From DAOPJM01 sp035399665 (lineage in GTDB: Bacteria > Bacillota > Clostridia > Christensenellales > CAG-138), in contig DAOPJM010000050.1 of the NCBI GenBank assembly GCA_035399665.1, positions 1-10,007 on the forward strand: DNA of 10,007 bases, given 5' to 3'. The position numbers and the translations under genes were made by a program. This document shows positions 1 to 5,919 of this stretch, piece by piece. The notes beneath the pieces are model-generated. The model was not told where the DNA came from. It saw nothing but the letters and a program-made list of their open reading frames with translations, and did not search any database. Position 1 is the first letter of the stretch; each line of letters starts with the position of its first letter.

Positions 1-50
1 AAGTATCGTTTAGCAGATTTAAGCGACAAACAAGCGACACAACGGAAGTC

Positions 51-96
51 AAACACGGTATAAACCCAGTAATATCAAGGGTTTGTGCCGTGTTTT
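51..96 (+). terminator. Rho-independent terminator of a gene upstream of the window
   Basis: A 17-bp stem pairs 51-67 with 79-95. All pairs are Watson-Crick except two G-U wobbles, and the loop is 11 bases (68-78). A short T-rich tail (TTTTATAT, up to 100) follows on the plus strand only, so it is oriented to end a plus-strand gene off the left edge. Possible ends of that gene are the TAG at 11-13 or the TAA at 61-63; the latter lies inside the stem and is less likely. The hairpin ends 22 bases before the next start codon. Confidence 0.75.
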
Positions 97-117
97 ATAT
101 AGTCCATTTCGGAATAT

Positions 118-1938
118 ATGGCGCTTCGCACTAAGAGCGGCAACATACCCTCAAGGGTAGGTACGACGAACAACACGTTTAGGACAGACAACAGCTATCA
201 CTGGTTCACCAGCATCGACTATTATGATGGGTCGGAGTATGACGTAGTGCGCTGCTCCGCCATTGCTTCCGCCGATGGTACCAGCCAGCCATATCTCTTT
301 ATGCTTCACGCTACGGGCGGCATAGCGGGCGGAGAATGCGGTCATTTGGAGCTTAAGCATCCTGACTTAGCATCGGGATCATACCTCAGCCTCATGATAG
401 TCGCCTCTACCGGTGCGGTGCAGTGGACAACGGTGACAAACGCGAACAAGGCCGCGGACGTAACGGAGATGCAAAGCACGTATAACGGCCAAGGCTCCTA
501 TCGCTTTAAGGTGGAGCAGACCATAAACGGTACCGCGTATACACGCTGGCTCGCCTGCAATTCGTATACCTTGTCGCTTGAGACGTCGGGGGACGTCGCA
601 CACGCCAACTTCGACGGGCTTAGGCCGGTGAATCTTTGCGAGGTCACCGCTGTGGACGCCGACGGCGGATATACGGGAGCCAACCCCGTCTATGTCGTGA
701 AGGAATACACCATGAGCTCAGGCCTGCATCCGAGTGAGGAAGTCTGCTCGTTCGATATGAGCAAGCTTGCGAACGCCGACGCGGACTTCTTTAGGTGGAC
801 TAAGGACGCGTACTTTGACCCCGATGACACCTCCGCTTACAGCAGCAGTATTTCATTGACGGCGTCATCCGCCAACTTTACGATTTACGCCAACTATTAC
901 AGGCATTTGTTCACAAAGTCGGGAACCGACTATGACAGCATCATTCAGACGTTCCATAAGTGCGCCAACAATACAGCGACACAGCAGTATCTGCCCGCCA
1001 ACACCATATCAGGCGCAAACATTTGGGCGGGGGAGACGGTGTACATCAAGTTGAAGCACTATTACAACGGCTATACATACGAGCTTAGCGGCATGACCCT
1101 GAGCTATACAAACCCCACAACGAATCAAGCGACGCAGTTTACGGTCACCGCGGCAACGGACTCCGGCTTCACGGCCAAGGGATGCAACGATAAGATAGTA
1201 TCCTTTACCATGCCCAACGCCGACGTCACAATCGAGAGCATACAGTTCACAAAGACGCCGCAGGCCGCTGTTTCCACAGCTGTAACGGCAGTGGCGTATG
1301 TAAACTATGGTTCGGGCGCTTCCTCGGTAACCGCCAACTACGGCGACAAGCTGACGCTCAGCGCCAGCGTGGCTCCCATCATAGATCCGATTTACCTGGA
1401 GACCGACATGCCGTACTCCATGCCTTCAACCACAAGCTATACCATAAGCTATCAGTGGTATGTAAAGGAGCCGAACTCGAGCGAGTTCACGGCGGTTGAG
1501 GGAGCGACAAACGCGGCGTACAGCCAGACGTTCAAGTTTTCCGGCGAGAATGCAGCCTACACCTATCGCTGCGTCTGTGTCCAGACCAGAGACGACAACG
1601 GGCAATCCGCGACCGGAAACTCAAATGACGTTACCGTGACCACGGGAAAAGGGGTTTACACCCAGTGGTATTGCGCACATATCAACGACTCCGATATGTC
1701 GCTTTGGATAGGCACTTATGACATGACTGTTGCGAATGGCAGCGTTAAGCTTTGGGCCAACAACATCAGCTACGGCGTCAATTCCGGCTATATTCCGATA
1801 GAACACACCGTAACGCGGCCGGGAACCTACTCGAACACCTATTGCTGGTATGAGGTCAAGGACGGCGGCAATATTGTCACCGCGGATCCTTCCGGCTCCA
1901 CGGAAATTGAGCTTCCGGGCGATTGGACTAACCCGTAA
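118..1938 (+). CDS. Large extracellular-type protein with InlB-like and Ig-like segments
   Basis: This encodes 606 residues rich in Thr, Ser, Asn, Tyr and Gly, the composition of a beta-sandwich surface protein. I do not recognise a named family. Residues about 210-262 (an aromatic FFRW patch, then YSSSISLTASSANFTIYANY) resemble InlB/Listeria-Bacteroides repeat-like modules. The motif FTMPNADVTI (363-372) resembles the end of divergent InlB B-repeats. Residues about 388-508 look like a bacterial Ig-like fold (YQWYV at 445-449, EGATNAAYS, then YTYRCVCV). The last 100 residues (GVYTQWYCAHINDSDMSLW onward) are unassigned. Missing are a signal peptide (it begins MALRTKSGNIPSRVG), a C-terminal membrane segment, LPXTG and S-layer motifs. 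No Shine-Dalgarno precedes the ATG, and in-frame stops at 70 and 100 rule out an extended start. It may be the 3' module of a larger adhesin, a silent cassette, or a protein secreted another way. The reading frame is certainly coding; the function is inferred only as cell-surface. Confidence 0.8.
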   Translation: MALRTKSGNIPSRVGTTNNTFRTDNSYHWFTSIDYYDGSEYDVVRCSAIASADGTSQPYLFMLHATGGIAGGECGHLELKHPDLASGSYLSLMIVASTGAVQWTTVTNANKAADVTEMQSTYNGQGSYRFKVEQTINGTAYTRWLACNSYTLSLETSGDVAHANFDGLRPVNLCEVTAVDADGGYTGANPVYVVKEYTMSSGLHPSEEVCSFDMSKLANADADFFRWTKDAYFDPDDTSAYSSSISLTASSANFTIYANYYRHLFTKSGTDYDSIIQTFHKCANNTATQQYLPANTISGANIWAGETVYIKLKHYYNGYTYELSGMTLSYTNPTTNQATQFTVTAATDSGFTAKGCNDKIVSFTMPNADVTIESIQFTKTPQAAVSTAVTAVAYVNYGSGASSVTANYGDKLTLSASVAPIIDPIYLETDMPYSMPSTTSYTISYQWYVKEPNSSEFTAVEGATNAAYSQTFKFSGENAAYTYRCVCVQTRDDNGQSATGNSNDVTVTTGKGVYTQWYCAHINDSDMSLWIGTYDMTVANGSVKLWANNISYGVNSGYIPIEHTVTRPGTYSNTYCWYEVKDGGNIVTADPSGSTEIELPGDWTNP

Positions 1939-1951
1939 AAATCAAATAGAA

Positions 1952-2000
1952 GCACATACGACACGGGGCGGCCATGCTTGACCGCTCCGCTTATGTATGC
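1952..2000. terminator. Hairpin between two convergent genes
   Basis: A 7-bp GC-rich stem (1965-1971 with 1982-1988, one G-U pair) has a 10-base loop. A second, bulged arm can extend it (1952-1959 with 1995-2000). It sits in the 73-base gap between convergent stop codons, where a shared terminator is expected, but neither side has a convincing T-run. It is a plausible bidirectional terminator, not a certain one. Confidence 0.4.
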
Positions 2001-2011
2001 AATTGCGGCTG

Positions 2012-3055
2012 TTACGCTCCAAGCTGACTTAGGTCGCGGTCGAACAGAGCTTCGTTTATCTCGAAGATGTCGTATCTGCCCCGCTCCAAAAAGTAGCTTA
2101 CAATGATGTCAAACTTGTTTGAGGGTGAGAGCGCGTAGCCCGCCCGTCTCAAAAGGTCGCAGCTTCTGTCCAAGTCAAGCTCCAACGCGACGCACAGGGC
2201 AAGGGCGGTGTTCTTGCTCGGACAGTAGTTGGGATCGCAGCGTATGCGTGAAAAGACTCTGCGGTCGATGTTGGCGCGCTTGTAGACGTCGGGATCGCTC
2301 ATGCCGCGAGCGTCGATAAGGCGAAACAGCATACCGGAAAAGCTTTCGGCTCTGCGCATTAGCATGTTATCAAGCTCCATATCCGACTCCACGCCGCACG
2401 GCATGGACATCATGAAGCAGACGTCCGCGTCATCAAAGGGCGGGGGAGCGTTCTCATCGACGGGCCGCGAATCCGCCTTCCAAGGCTGAGGCTTGGGACG
2501 TTCGGCGTACCTTAACGCCGAGAGCCTTGCGGGTTCTTTGGGGCGCAACAACTCCGACAGTTCGCCCTTCAACCCCTTGGGGAGCATGAATTCAGCCTTG
2601 TCATAGAACACAAGACAGACGGACAGCTCGTTGTGTAGAAGATAGTCGCGTATTGCGCAAACCGCCGTGCTCAGGGCAACATCGGGCGGACAGCCGTATA
2701 TGCCGGAGGATATAAGAGGGAAGGCGATGGAGCTTAGCTTGTGCTGTGTAGCAAGGCGCATCGCGTTGATATAGCAGGAGGTCAGCAGCTCCTTGTCACG
2801 TTCAGACCCGCTCCAGCGCGGGCCGGGCGTGTGAATTACATACTTTGCGGGCAGATTGAACGCGGGTGTAATGACGGCGGAACCCGTGGCGCAGCCGCCG
2901 AATGCGGCGCAGGCGGAGGTCATCTCGTCCACGCCCGCCGCACGGAATATCGAGCCGCAAACGCCGCCGCCGTATGAGAGCTTGGTATTGGCCGCGTTGA
3001 CTATGGCGTCAGTCTCAACCTTGGTAATATCGCCGTGAGTTATGAAAAATGGCAT
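2012..3055 (-). CDS. Macro-domain protein with C-terminal HTH-like domain
   Basis: This encodes 347 residues in two parts. Residues 1 to about 165 form a macro (Appr-1''-p type) domain: GDITKVETDAIVNAANTKL, the glycine-rich GGGVCGSIF loop (29-37) and the second ligand loop SSGIYGC (116-122). Macro domains bind ADP-ribose, and many hydrolyse it from proteins, nucleic acids or O-acetyl-ADP-ribose. Residues about 166-230 form a Pro- and charge-rich linker. Residues about 235-345 form a helical domain, with FSRIRCDPNYCPSKNTALAL followed by LELDLD and LLRRAGYALS, resembling the spacing of an Xre-like helix-turn-helix. I recall this same two-part layout as common in Clostridia. The start is supported by GGAGGT at 3063-3068, 7 bases upstream of the ATG. 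The gene is transcribed alone. The macro fold is secure; the substrate and any DNA binding are inference. Confidence 0.9.
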   Translation of the reverse strand: MPFFITHGDITKVETDAIVNAANTKLSYGGGVCGSIFRAAGVDEMTSACAAFGGCATGSAVITPAFNLPAKYVIHTPGPRWSGSERDKELLTSCYINAMRLATQHKLSSIAFPLISSGIYGCPPDVALSTAVCAIRDYLLHNELSVCLVFYDKAEFMLPKGLKGELSELLRPKEPARLSALRYAERPKPQPWKADSRPVDENAPPPFDDADVCFMMSMPCGVESDMELDNMLMRRAESFSGMLFRLIDARGMSDPDVYKRANIDRRVFSRIRCDPNYCPSKNTALALCVALELDLDRSCDLLRRAGYALSPSNKFDIIVSYFLERGRYDIFEINEALFDRDLSQLGA

Positions 3056-3092
3056 GGACTATACCTCCGTTCGCCGCGATTTGTCTAAGCCC

Positions 3093-3122
3093 AGTATACC
3101 ACGGACACTTAATCAGGCGCAA
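3093..3122 (-). promoter_or_regulatory. Likely sigma-A promoter of the macro-domain gene
   Basis: On the minus strand, TATACT (3093-3098) is an extended -10 preceded by TGG. An 18-base spacer separates it from TTGCGC (3117-3122), a weak -35. It lies about 40 bases upstream of the macro gene's start codon. The string CGTGGTATACT matches 10 of 11 positions of the -10 regions at 3230-3240 and 3465-3475. Confidence 0.55.
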
Positions 3123-3210
3123 GTGCCATAGCCCGCTAACCTTTATAAATTCAGTCAATATATGAACAATAAAACAAAGAAGGGTCGGTTTGGCGCATAG
3201 CATATTGTGG

Positions 3211-3240
3211 TTGCGGGATGGGCGTTGGGCGTGGTATAAT
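3211..3240 (+). promoter_or_regulatory. Likely promoter pointing into the assembly gap
   Basis: TTGCGG (3211-3216), an 18-base spacer and a consensus TATAAT (3235-3240) with an extended TGG motif form a good plus-strand promoter. Only five known bases follow before the N run, so whatever it drives begins in or beyond the gap. The 123 bases between this and the macro promoter hold no convincing gene. Confidence 0.5.
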
Positions 3241-3245
3241 CAGCC

Positions 3246-3345
3246 NNNNNNNNNNNNNNNNNNNNNNNNNNNNNNNNNNNNNNNNNNNNNNNNNNNNNNN
3301 NNNNNNNNNNNNNNNNNNNNNNNNNNNNNNNNNNNNNNNNNNNNN
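3246..3345. other. Assembly gap (100 N)
   Basis: Exactly 100 ambiguous bases, the conventional placeholder for a scaffold join of unknown length. Genes on the two sides may be much further apart than they appear. The apparent minus-strand reading frame across it is an artefact. Confidence 0.99.
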
Positions 3346-3446
3346 GGATAAGTCGGAAGTTGAGACGCGATTTTAGTAATGAAGTTTTCGGATGACAAAT
3401 CAGAAGAATTGGATAAGAAAGGAACAATTTATCAATTGCTTTTCTA

Positions 3447-3475
3447 CTGTTCTTTTACCAAGAACGTGGTATAAT
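3447..3475 (+). promoter_or_regulatory. Promoter of the small membrane protein/lipoprotein pair, with operator-like repeat
   Basis: A consensus TATAAT (3470-3475) carries the extended TGG motif and lies 24 bases before the start codon at 3500. The -35 is poor (CTGTTC at 3447-3452 with 17-base spacing), as is common for extended -10 promoters. A perfect inverted repeat, GTTCTT (3449-3454) - 5 bases - AAGAAC (3460-3465), lies between the two elements, where a repressor could bind. The promoter call is fairly good; the operator is speculative. Confidence 0.55.
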
Positions 3476-3499
3476 GAACTTGGACAGGAGGAACGAGAC

Positions 3500-3640
3500 A
3501 TGATGGATAGCAAAAGAAATATATGCACAGCGGTTCTTATAGTCGTTGCCATCATAGTGTTTACATGGTTACTGTACTGCTTGGAGCATGCTTTGCCGAC
3601 AGATTTAGAAGGCATACTCTCAGATAGTGCGTTTGCGTAA
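3500..3640 (+). CDS. Small single-pass membrane protein (46 aa), unknown function
   Basis: This encodes 46 residues: a short charged start (MMDSKRN), one hydrophobic segment at about residues 8-28 (ICTAVLIVVAIIVFTWLLYCL), then an acidic tail (LPTDLEGILSDSAFA). The topology is probably N-inside by the positive-inside rule. AGGAGG (3486-3491) lies 8 bases before the ATG and a consensus -10 sits just upstream, which decides this start over the in-frame ATG at 3392, which would read through the promoter. The stop codon overlaps the ribosome binding site of the next gene, so the two are very likely co-transcribed. No family is recognised. It could be a signal-anchored peptide or a partner of the lipoprotein. 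Confidence 0.6.
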   Translation: MMDSKRNICTAVLIVVAIIVFTWLLYCLEHALPTDLEGILSDSAFA

Positions 3641-3651
3641 AGGAGGATGAA

Positions 3652-4272
3652 ATGAAATACTGTTTATGCATAGTTGCTATTGTTGCGCTTCTCTTTAATT
3701 TTGGTTGCGCAAGTTCAACAGGCCGGTCTGCGTCTACCGATACTGCTGTTTGCATGCCAACAGAATCCACTAATGTGAACGATGAGATATTAGCGCCGTC
3801 CGATACTCCGACCATTCCTGACGCTTTCGATATTGCTTGTGATGAAGAGATTATGCATAACGCCGTCACTGAGATGAAGGATTTCCTTTCTGAACACGTT
3901 GAACTGCTGGAGAGGATGGCTGATGATATGAGTACATCACCAATAGCTTTCCTTTCGGATAATAGCGCATATCTTAAGGCGGATTCCGAAGGAATATACA
4001 ATTAATGCGAAGATGCAGATGTACCGGAAAGCGTCAAAGCTTATTTTGCAATCGATGGCTTTCGTCCTGAATCTGCTTATTGGGATGACAGTGGCAGGAT
4101 CGTAGAAACCCAAGCTTTTGCCTTATCCAATATTTACCATAATGATGACGGAACCTTTTATTTCACAGTGTATTTGCTCTACGGAGAGGATCTAAATAAT
4201 TTGTCAAATGAATTCTTTTATCTTGAGGCGCCGGAGGGAGATTGGCATCTATATGCTGAGATACACGAATGA
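3652..4272 (+). pseudogene. Lipoprotein gene interrupted by one in-frame stop
   Basis: AAAGGAGG (3639-3646) lies 5 bases before the ATG. The product starts with a signal sequence (MKYCLCIVAIVALLFNFGC) and a candidate lipobox cysteine at residue 19. The box NFGC is imperfect, lacking the usual Leu at -3. A Ser/Thr-rich linker follows, then an acidic helical segment (EEIMHNAVTEMKDFLSEHVE, 71-90). A TAA at 4003-4005 stops translation after 117 residues. The same frame then stays open for 88 more codons to TGA at 4270-4272 with fully protein-like sequence (AYFAIDGFRPESAYWDD, GTFYFTVYLLYGEDLNN, GDWHLYAEIHE). The intact gene would therefore have had about 206 codons. One base change (for example TAC, CAA or GAA to TAA) explains it. 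It is either a recent nonsense mutation or a sequencing error. The family is not recognised; the tail looks like a small beta-rich domain of a secreted protein. Confidence 0.75.
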
Positions 4273-4282
4273 TTCAGCATTG

Positions 4283-4348
4283 ACAGGAGGGCATATGCCG
4301 ATAGGGAATACAACTCTGTACGCACAGTGGGGCGACGGCAGTCTCTAA
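4283..4348 (+). pseudogene. Fragment of an InlB-type (Listeria-Bacteroides) surface repeat
   Basis: In a frame different from the lipoprotein, 4283-4345 reads TGGHMPIGNTTLYAQW and then GDGSL, ending at TAA (4346-4348). The string TTLYAQW after MP is the hallmark C-terminal end of InlB B-repeat modules in large Gram-positive adhesins. The rest of such a module is absent upstream, where the lipoprotein frame lies, so this is a scrap joined by rearrangement. AGGAGG at 4285-4290 followed by ATG at 4295 mimics a gene start, but it would give only 17 residues. Confidence 0.6.
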
Positions 4349-4395
4349 GACGGCTCGCCGACAGCTCACCAAGGAGCGGAAGCGGCATATGTGCA

Positions 4396-4525
4396 ATCAA
4401 AACGGTCAAGTATGGGTATGACAAGCAGCGGACGGGCATTACCGCCACAGGTCAGACCATAGCCTACGAACGGTCTTAGAACACAAAAGACCGTCAATGG
4501 CACAACCACCAACTACGTTATTTAG
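4396..4525 (+). pseudogene. Frameshifted remnant of an Rhs/YD-repeat protein
   Basis: Frame one (from 4396) reads IKTVKYGYDKQRTGITATG and then QTIAYERS up to a TAG (4474-4476). Frame two picks up at 4487 as KTVNGTTTNYVI and ends in TAG at 4523-4525. The order YGYD, TGIT, IAYE, KTVNGTTTNY matches the Rhs/YD-repeat core of Gram-positive wall-associated proteins, in which KTVNG-TTxY is highly characteristic. The match therefore needs at least one stop and one frameshift. The piece ends on the stop codon of the convergent acetyltransferase gene. It is probably the tip of a once larger polymorphic-toxin-type protein left by deletion or recombination. The family assignment is from memory of the motif. 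Confidence 0.6.
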
Positions 4526-5565
4526 TCGCTGGAAAATGCTGATGCCATGCCAATCGATTGCAAATAGTCAATGAATTTGTTTATGCTATCTTCAAATTGC
4601 TTTATGTACTCAGACGATACGGTTGATTTGTAATTCAATAACAGTTCATTTGTCTTCTTGGGATTATTCGCCTTTATGTAAGTATATATACATTCCTCTA
4701 TGAGCCTTGGCTCTGATTTTGCTCCTTTTTCAAAATACTCTGCCCAGTCAGTCCACTCAGCTTCTGCGAAATCTGACATATTTTCAACTGGAACATAAGG
4801 AGTAAAGCAATCATATTTGTTCTCCAGTTTGAATCCCATTTTTTCAGCAACTGCGATAGAGCCTTGGTTGAAATCTACGCAAAGCCATTCTATATGCTTG
4901 TAGCCTTTTAACTCACAGAGTCGAATAACTTCGTTTACTACTGTTTTTGCAAATCCCTTTCGGCGATAGCCATCATCCGTATGTATTCCTATTGCAATTT
5001 TATCATTATGAGCACAGTCGCTTATTGACCAGCTTACAATGGTGTCTTCATTTCTGATATATGAGCCTACCCCATATTTTAGAAAGATCTCATAGTCTTT
5101 CCAATTTTCTATCCAATCCAAAATTTCATTTGCGTTTTTATACTTCTTCTGTTTAAGTTCTTCTAAATTGACGGATTCCAAAAAGTAGCCGTTTGGCAAA
5201 GCAAAAGTCATATTATTTTTATCTGCAATCTCGAGCACATAATGCCGTCTTGTATATCTGCGGATAAATTTGTCGGGGTGAATCTGGGGGATAATATCAT
5301 TCCATTGTTTCGTATCCGGAGTGATTGGCGCCCAAAAGTCAATTTTCTCTCCGACAGAATCATTAAAGTCTGCATCTGTTGTTATTCCGGCAACAAGATT
5401 GCACTCGCTGGTTTGGATGAGTGCGGCAGTTGGATTATCAAGGTTATTAACATAAACACTGCCTGATGTTATATCGTCTATAACAGAAAATACAGATAAC
5501 TCATTTTTCGATATTATTAGTGGTAATAATTTAGCGTATTCCTTTTTAGGCAATTCTTGAAGCAT
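4522..5565 (-). CDS. GNAT acetyltransferase, ZmaR-like
   Basis: This encodes 347 residues. The N-terminal third (LPLIISKNELSVFSVIDDIT, then VYVNNLDNPTAALIQTSE) matches the layout of the GNAT family that includes zwittermicin A resistance protein ZmaR. The acetyl-CoA binding core is at about 165-250: TIVSWSISDC, an R-R-K-G-F-A loop (201-206, the Q/RxxGxG/A motif A), then HIEWLCVDFNQGSIAVAEKMGF. An extra C-terminal segment of about 90 residues (KAN and KKTNELLLNYKS region) is helical and unassigned. GGAGAGG (5573-5579) lies 7 bases before the ATG. It should transfer an acetyl group from acetyl-CoA to a small amine, possibly an antibiotic; the substrate is unknown. The gene is strikingly AT-rich against its right-hand neighbours (a 60-base sample at 4561 is 30% GC versus 53% at 8041), which suggests horizontal acquisition. 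Confidence 0.85.
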   Translation of the reverse strand: MLQELPKKEYAKLLPLIISKNELSVFSVIDDITSGSVYVNNLDNPTAALIQTSECNLVAGITTDADFNDSVGEKIDFWAPITPDTKQWNDIIPQIHPDKFIRRYTRRHYVLEIADKNNMTFALPNGYFLESVNLEELKQKKYKNANEILDWIENWKDYEIFLKYGVGSYIRNEDTIVSWSISDCAHNDKIAIGIHTDDGYRRKGFAKTVVNEVIRLCELKGYKHIEWLCVDFNQGSIAVAEKMGFKLENKYDCFTPYVPVENMSDFAEAEWTDWAEYFEKGAKSEPRLIEECIYTYIKANNPKKTNELLLNYKSTVSSEYIKQFEDSINKFIDYLQSIGMASAFSSD

Positions 5566-5633
5566 GATAACGCCTCTCCTTTTTCTCTATTGAGCAAGAT
5601 TATGCAAATAATCTCCGTGTTCGGTTTTGCTCT

Positions 5634-5662
5634 CTTATACAGTTTGACGAAATGCCGCACAA
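5634..5662 (-). promoter_or_regulatory. Possible promoter of the acetyltransferase gene
   Basis: On the minus strand, TTGTGC (5657-5662), a 17-base spacer and TATAAG (5634-5639) lie about 70 bases upstream of the acetyltransferase start, just past the tRNA terminator. The -10 matches 5 of 6 positions and the -35 only 3 of 6. A position after the terminator fits independent transcription. Confidence 0.4.
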
Positions 5663-5666
5663 GAGC

Positions 5667-5711
5667 AAAAGACAAAAAACCACCTTTGCCTTGGTAGACA
5701 AAGGTGGTTTT
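5667..5711 (-). terminator. Rho-independent terminator of tRNA-Asn
   Basis: A 13-bp stem pairs 5676-5688 with 5699-5711 (core CCACCTTTG/CAAAGGTGG) around a 10-base loop. On the minus strand it runs into TTTTTTGTCTTTT (5679 down to 5667). It begins 5 bases after the tRNA 3' end. The flanking A and T runs are symmetric, so it could also stop transcription from the other side. Confidence 0.9.
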
Positions 5712-5716
5712 CTTCG

Positions 5717-5791
<75 letters not shown>

Positions 5792-5803
5792 ACGTACCTG
5801 CTT

Positions 5804-5831
5804 ATTATACACATTCATGAAACATGTTCAA
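5804..5831 (-). promoter_or_regulatory. Promoter of tRNA-Asn
   Basis: On the minus strand, TTGAAC (5826-5831), a 16-base spacer and a consensus TATAAT (5804-5809) lie 12 bases upstream of the mature tRNA 5' end. That distance fits a start site a few bases before the tRNA. Confidence 0.75.
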
Positions 5832-5851
5832 ATCCAATTTTTGGCGATTGC

Positions 5852-5883
5852 AGCTTTGTTTAACAAGCTAACGCTTGAAAGCT
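5852..5883 (-). terminator. Weak hairpin downstream of the glycosyltransferase gene
   Basis: On the minus strand AGCTTT-CAAGC-GTTA-GCTTG-ttaaac-AAAGCT can fold as a 5-bp inner stem plus a 6-bp outer stem with a one-sided 6-base bulge. It lies about 37 bases after the stop at 5920. There is no T-run behind it, so termination of the pepT-radA-glycosyltransferase transcript here is only a possibility. Confidence 0.35.
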
Positions 5884-5919
5884 CACTAAAGCTCTTGTTT
5901 TCTCCGTTTTACGCTTTGG

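Noticed and set aside
3155..3427. Minus-strand frame through the N run
   Set aside because: It is open only because the ambiguous bases contain no stops.
3392..3499. Longer start for the 46-residue membrane protein
   Set aside because: It would translate across the TATAAT promoter and lacks a Shine-Dalgarno; the ATG at 3500 has AGGAGG at ideal distance.
3561..4001. A 146-codon minus-strand frame opposite the lipoprotein
   Set aside because: It is Ser-rich antisense sequence with no ribosome binding site, while the plus-strand gene has a strong one and a signal peptide.
4003..4005. TAA as a reassigned sense codon or recoding site
   Set aside because: Other genes in the window end at TAA (118-1938, pepT, acetyltransferase, glycosyltransferase), so reassignment is not credible; a mutation or error is simpler.
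4285..4348. A 17-codon gene with AGGAGG and ATG
   Set aside because: The apparent ribosome binding site encodes the GG of an InlB-type motif, and the product is only a repeat tip, so it is better read as a gene fragment.
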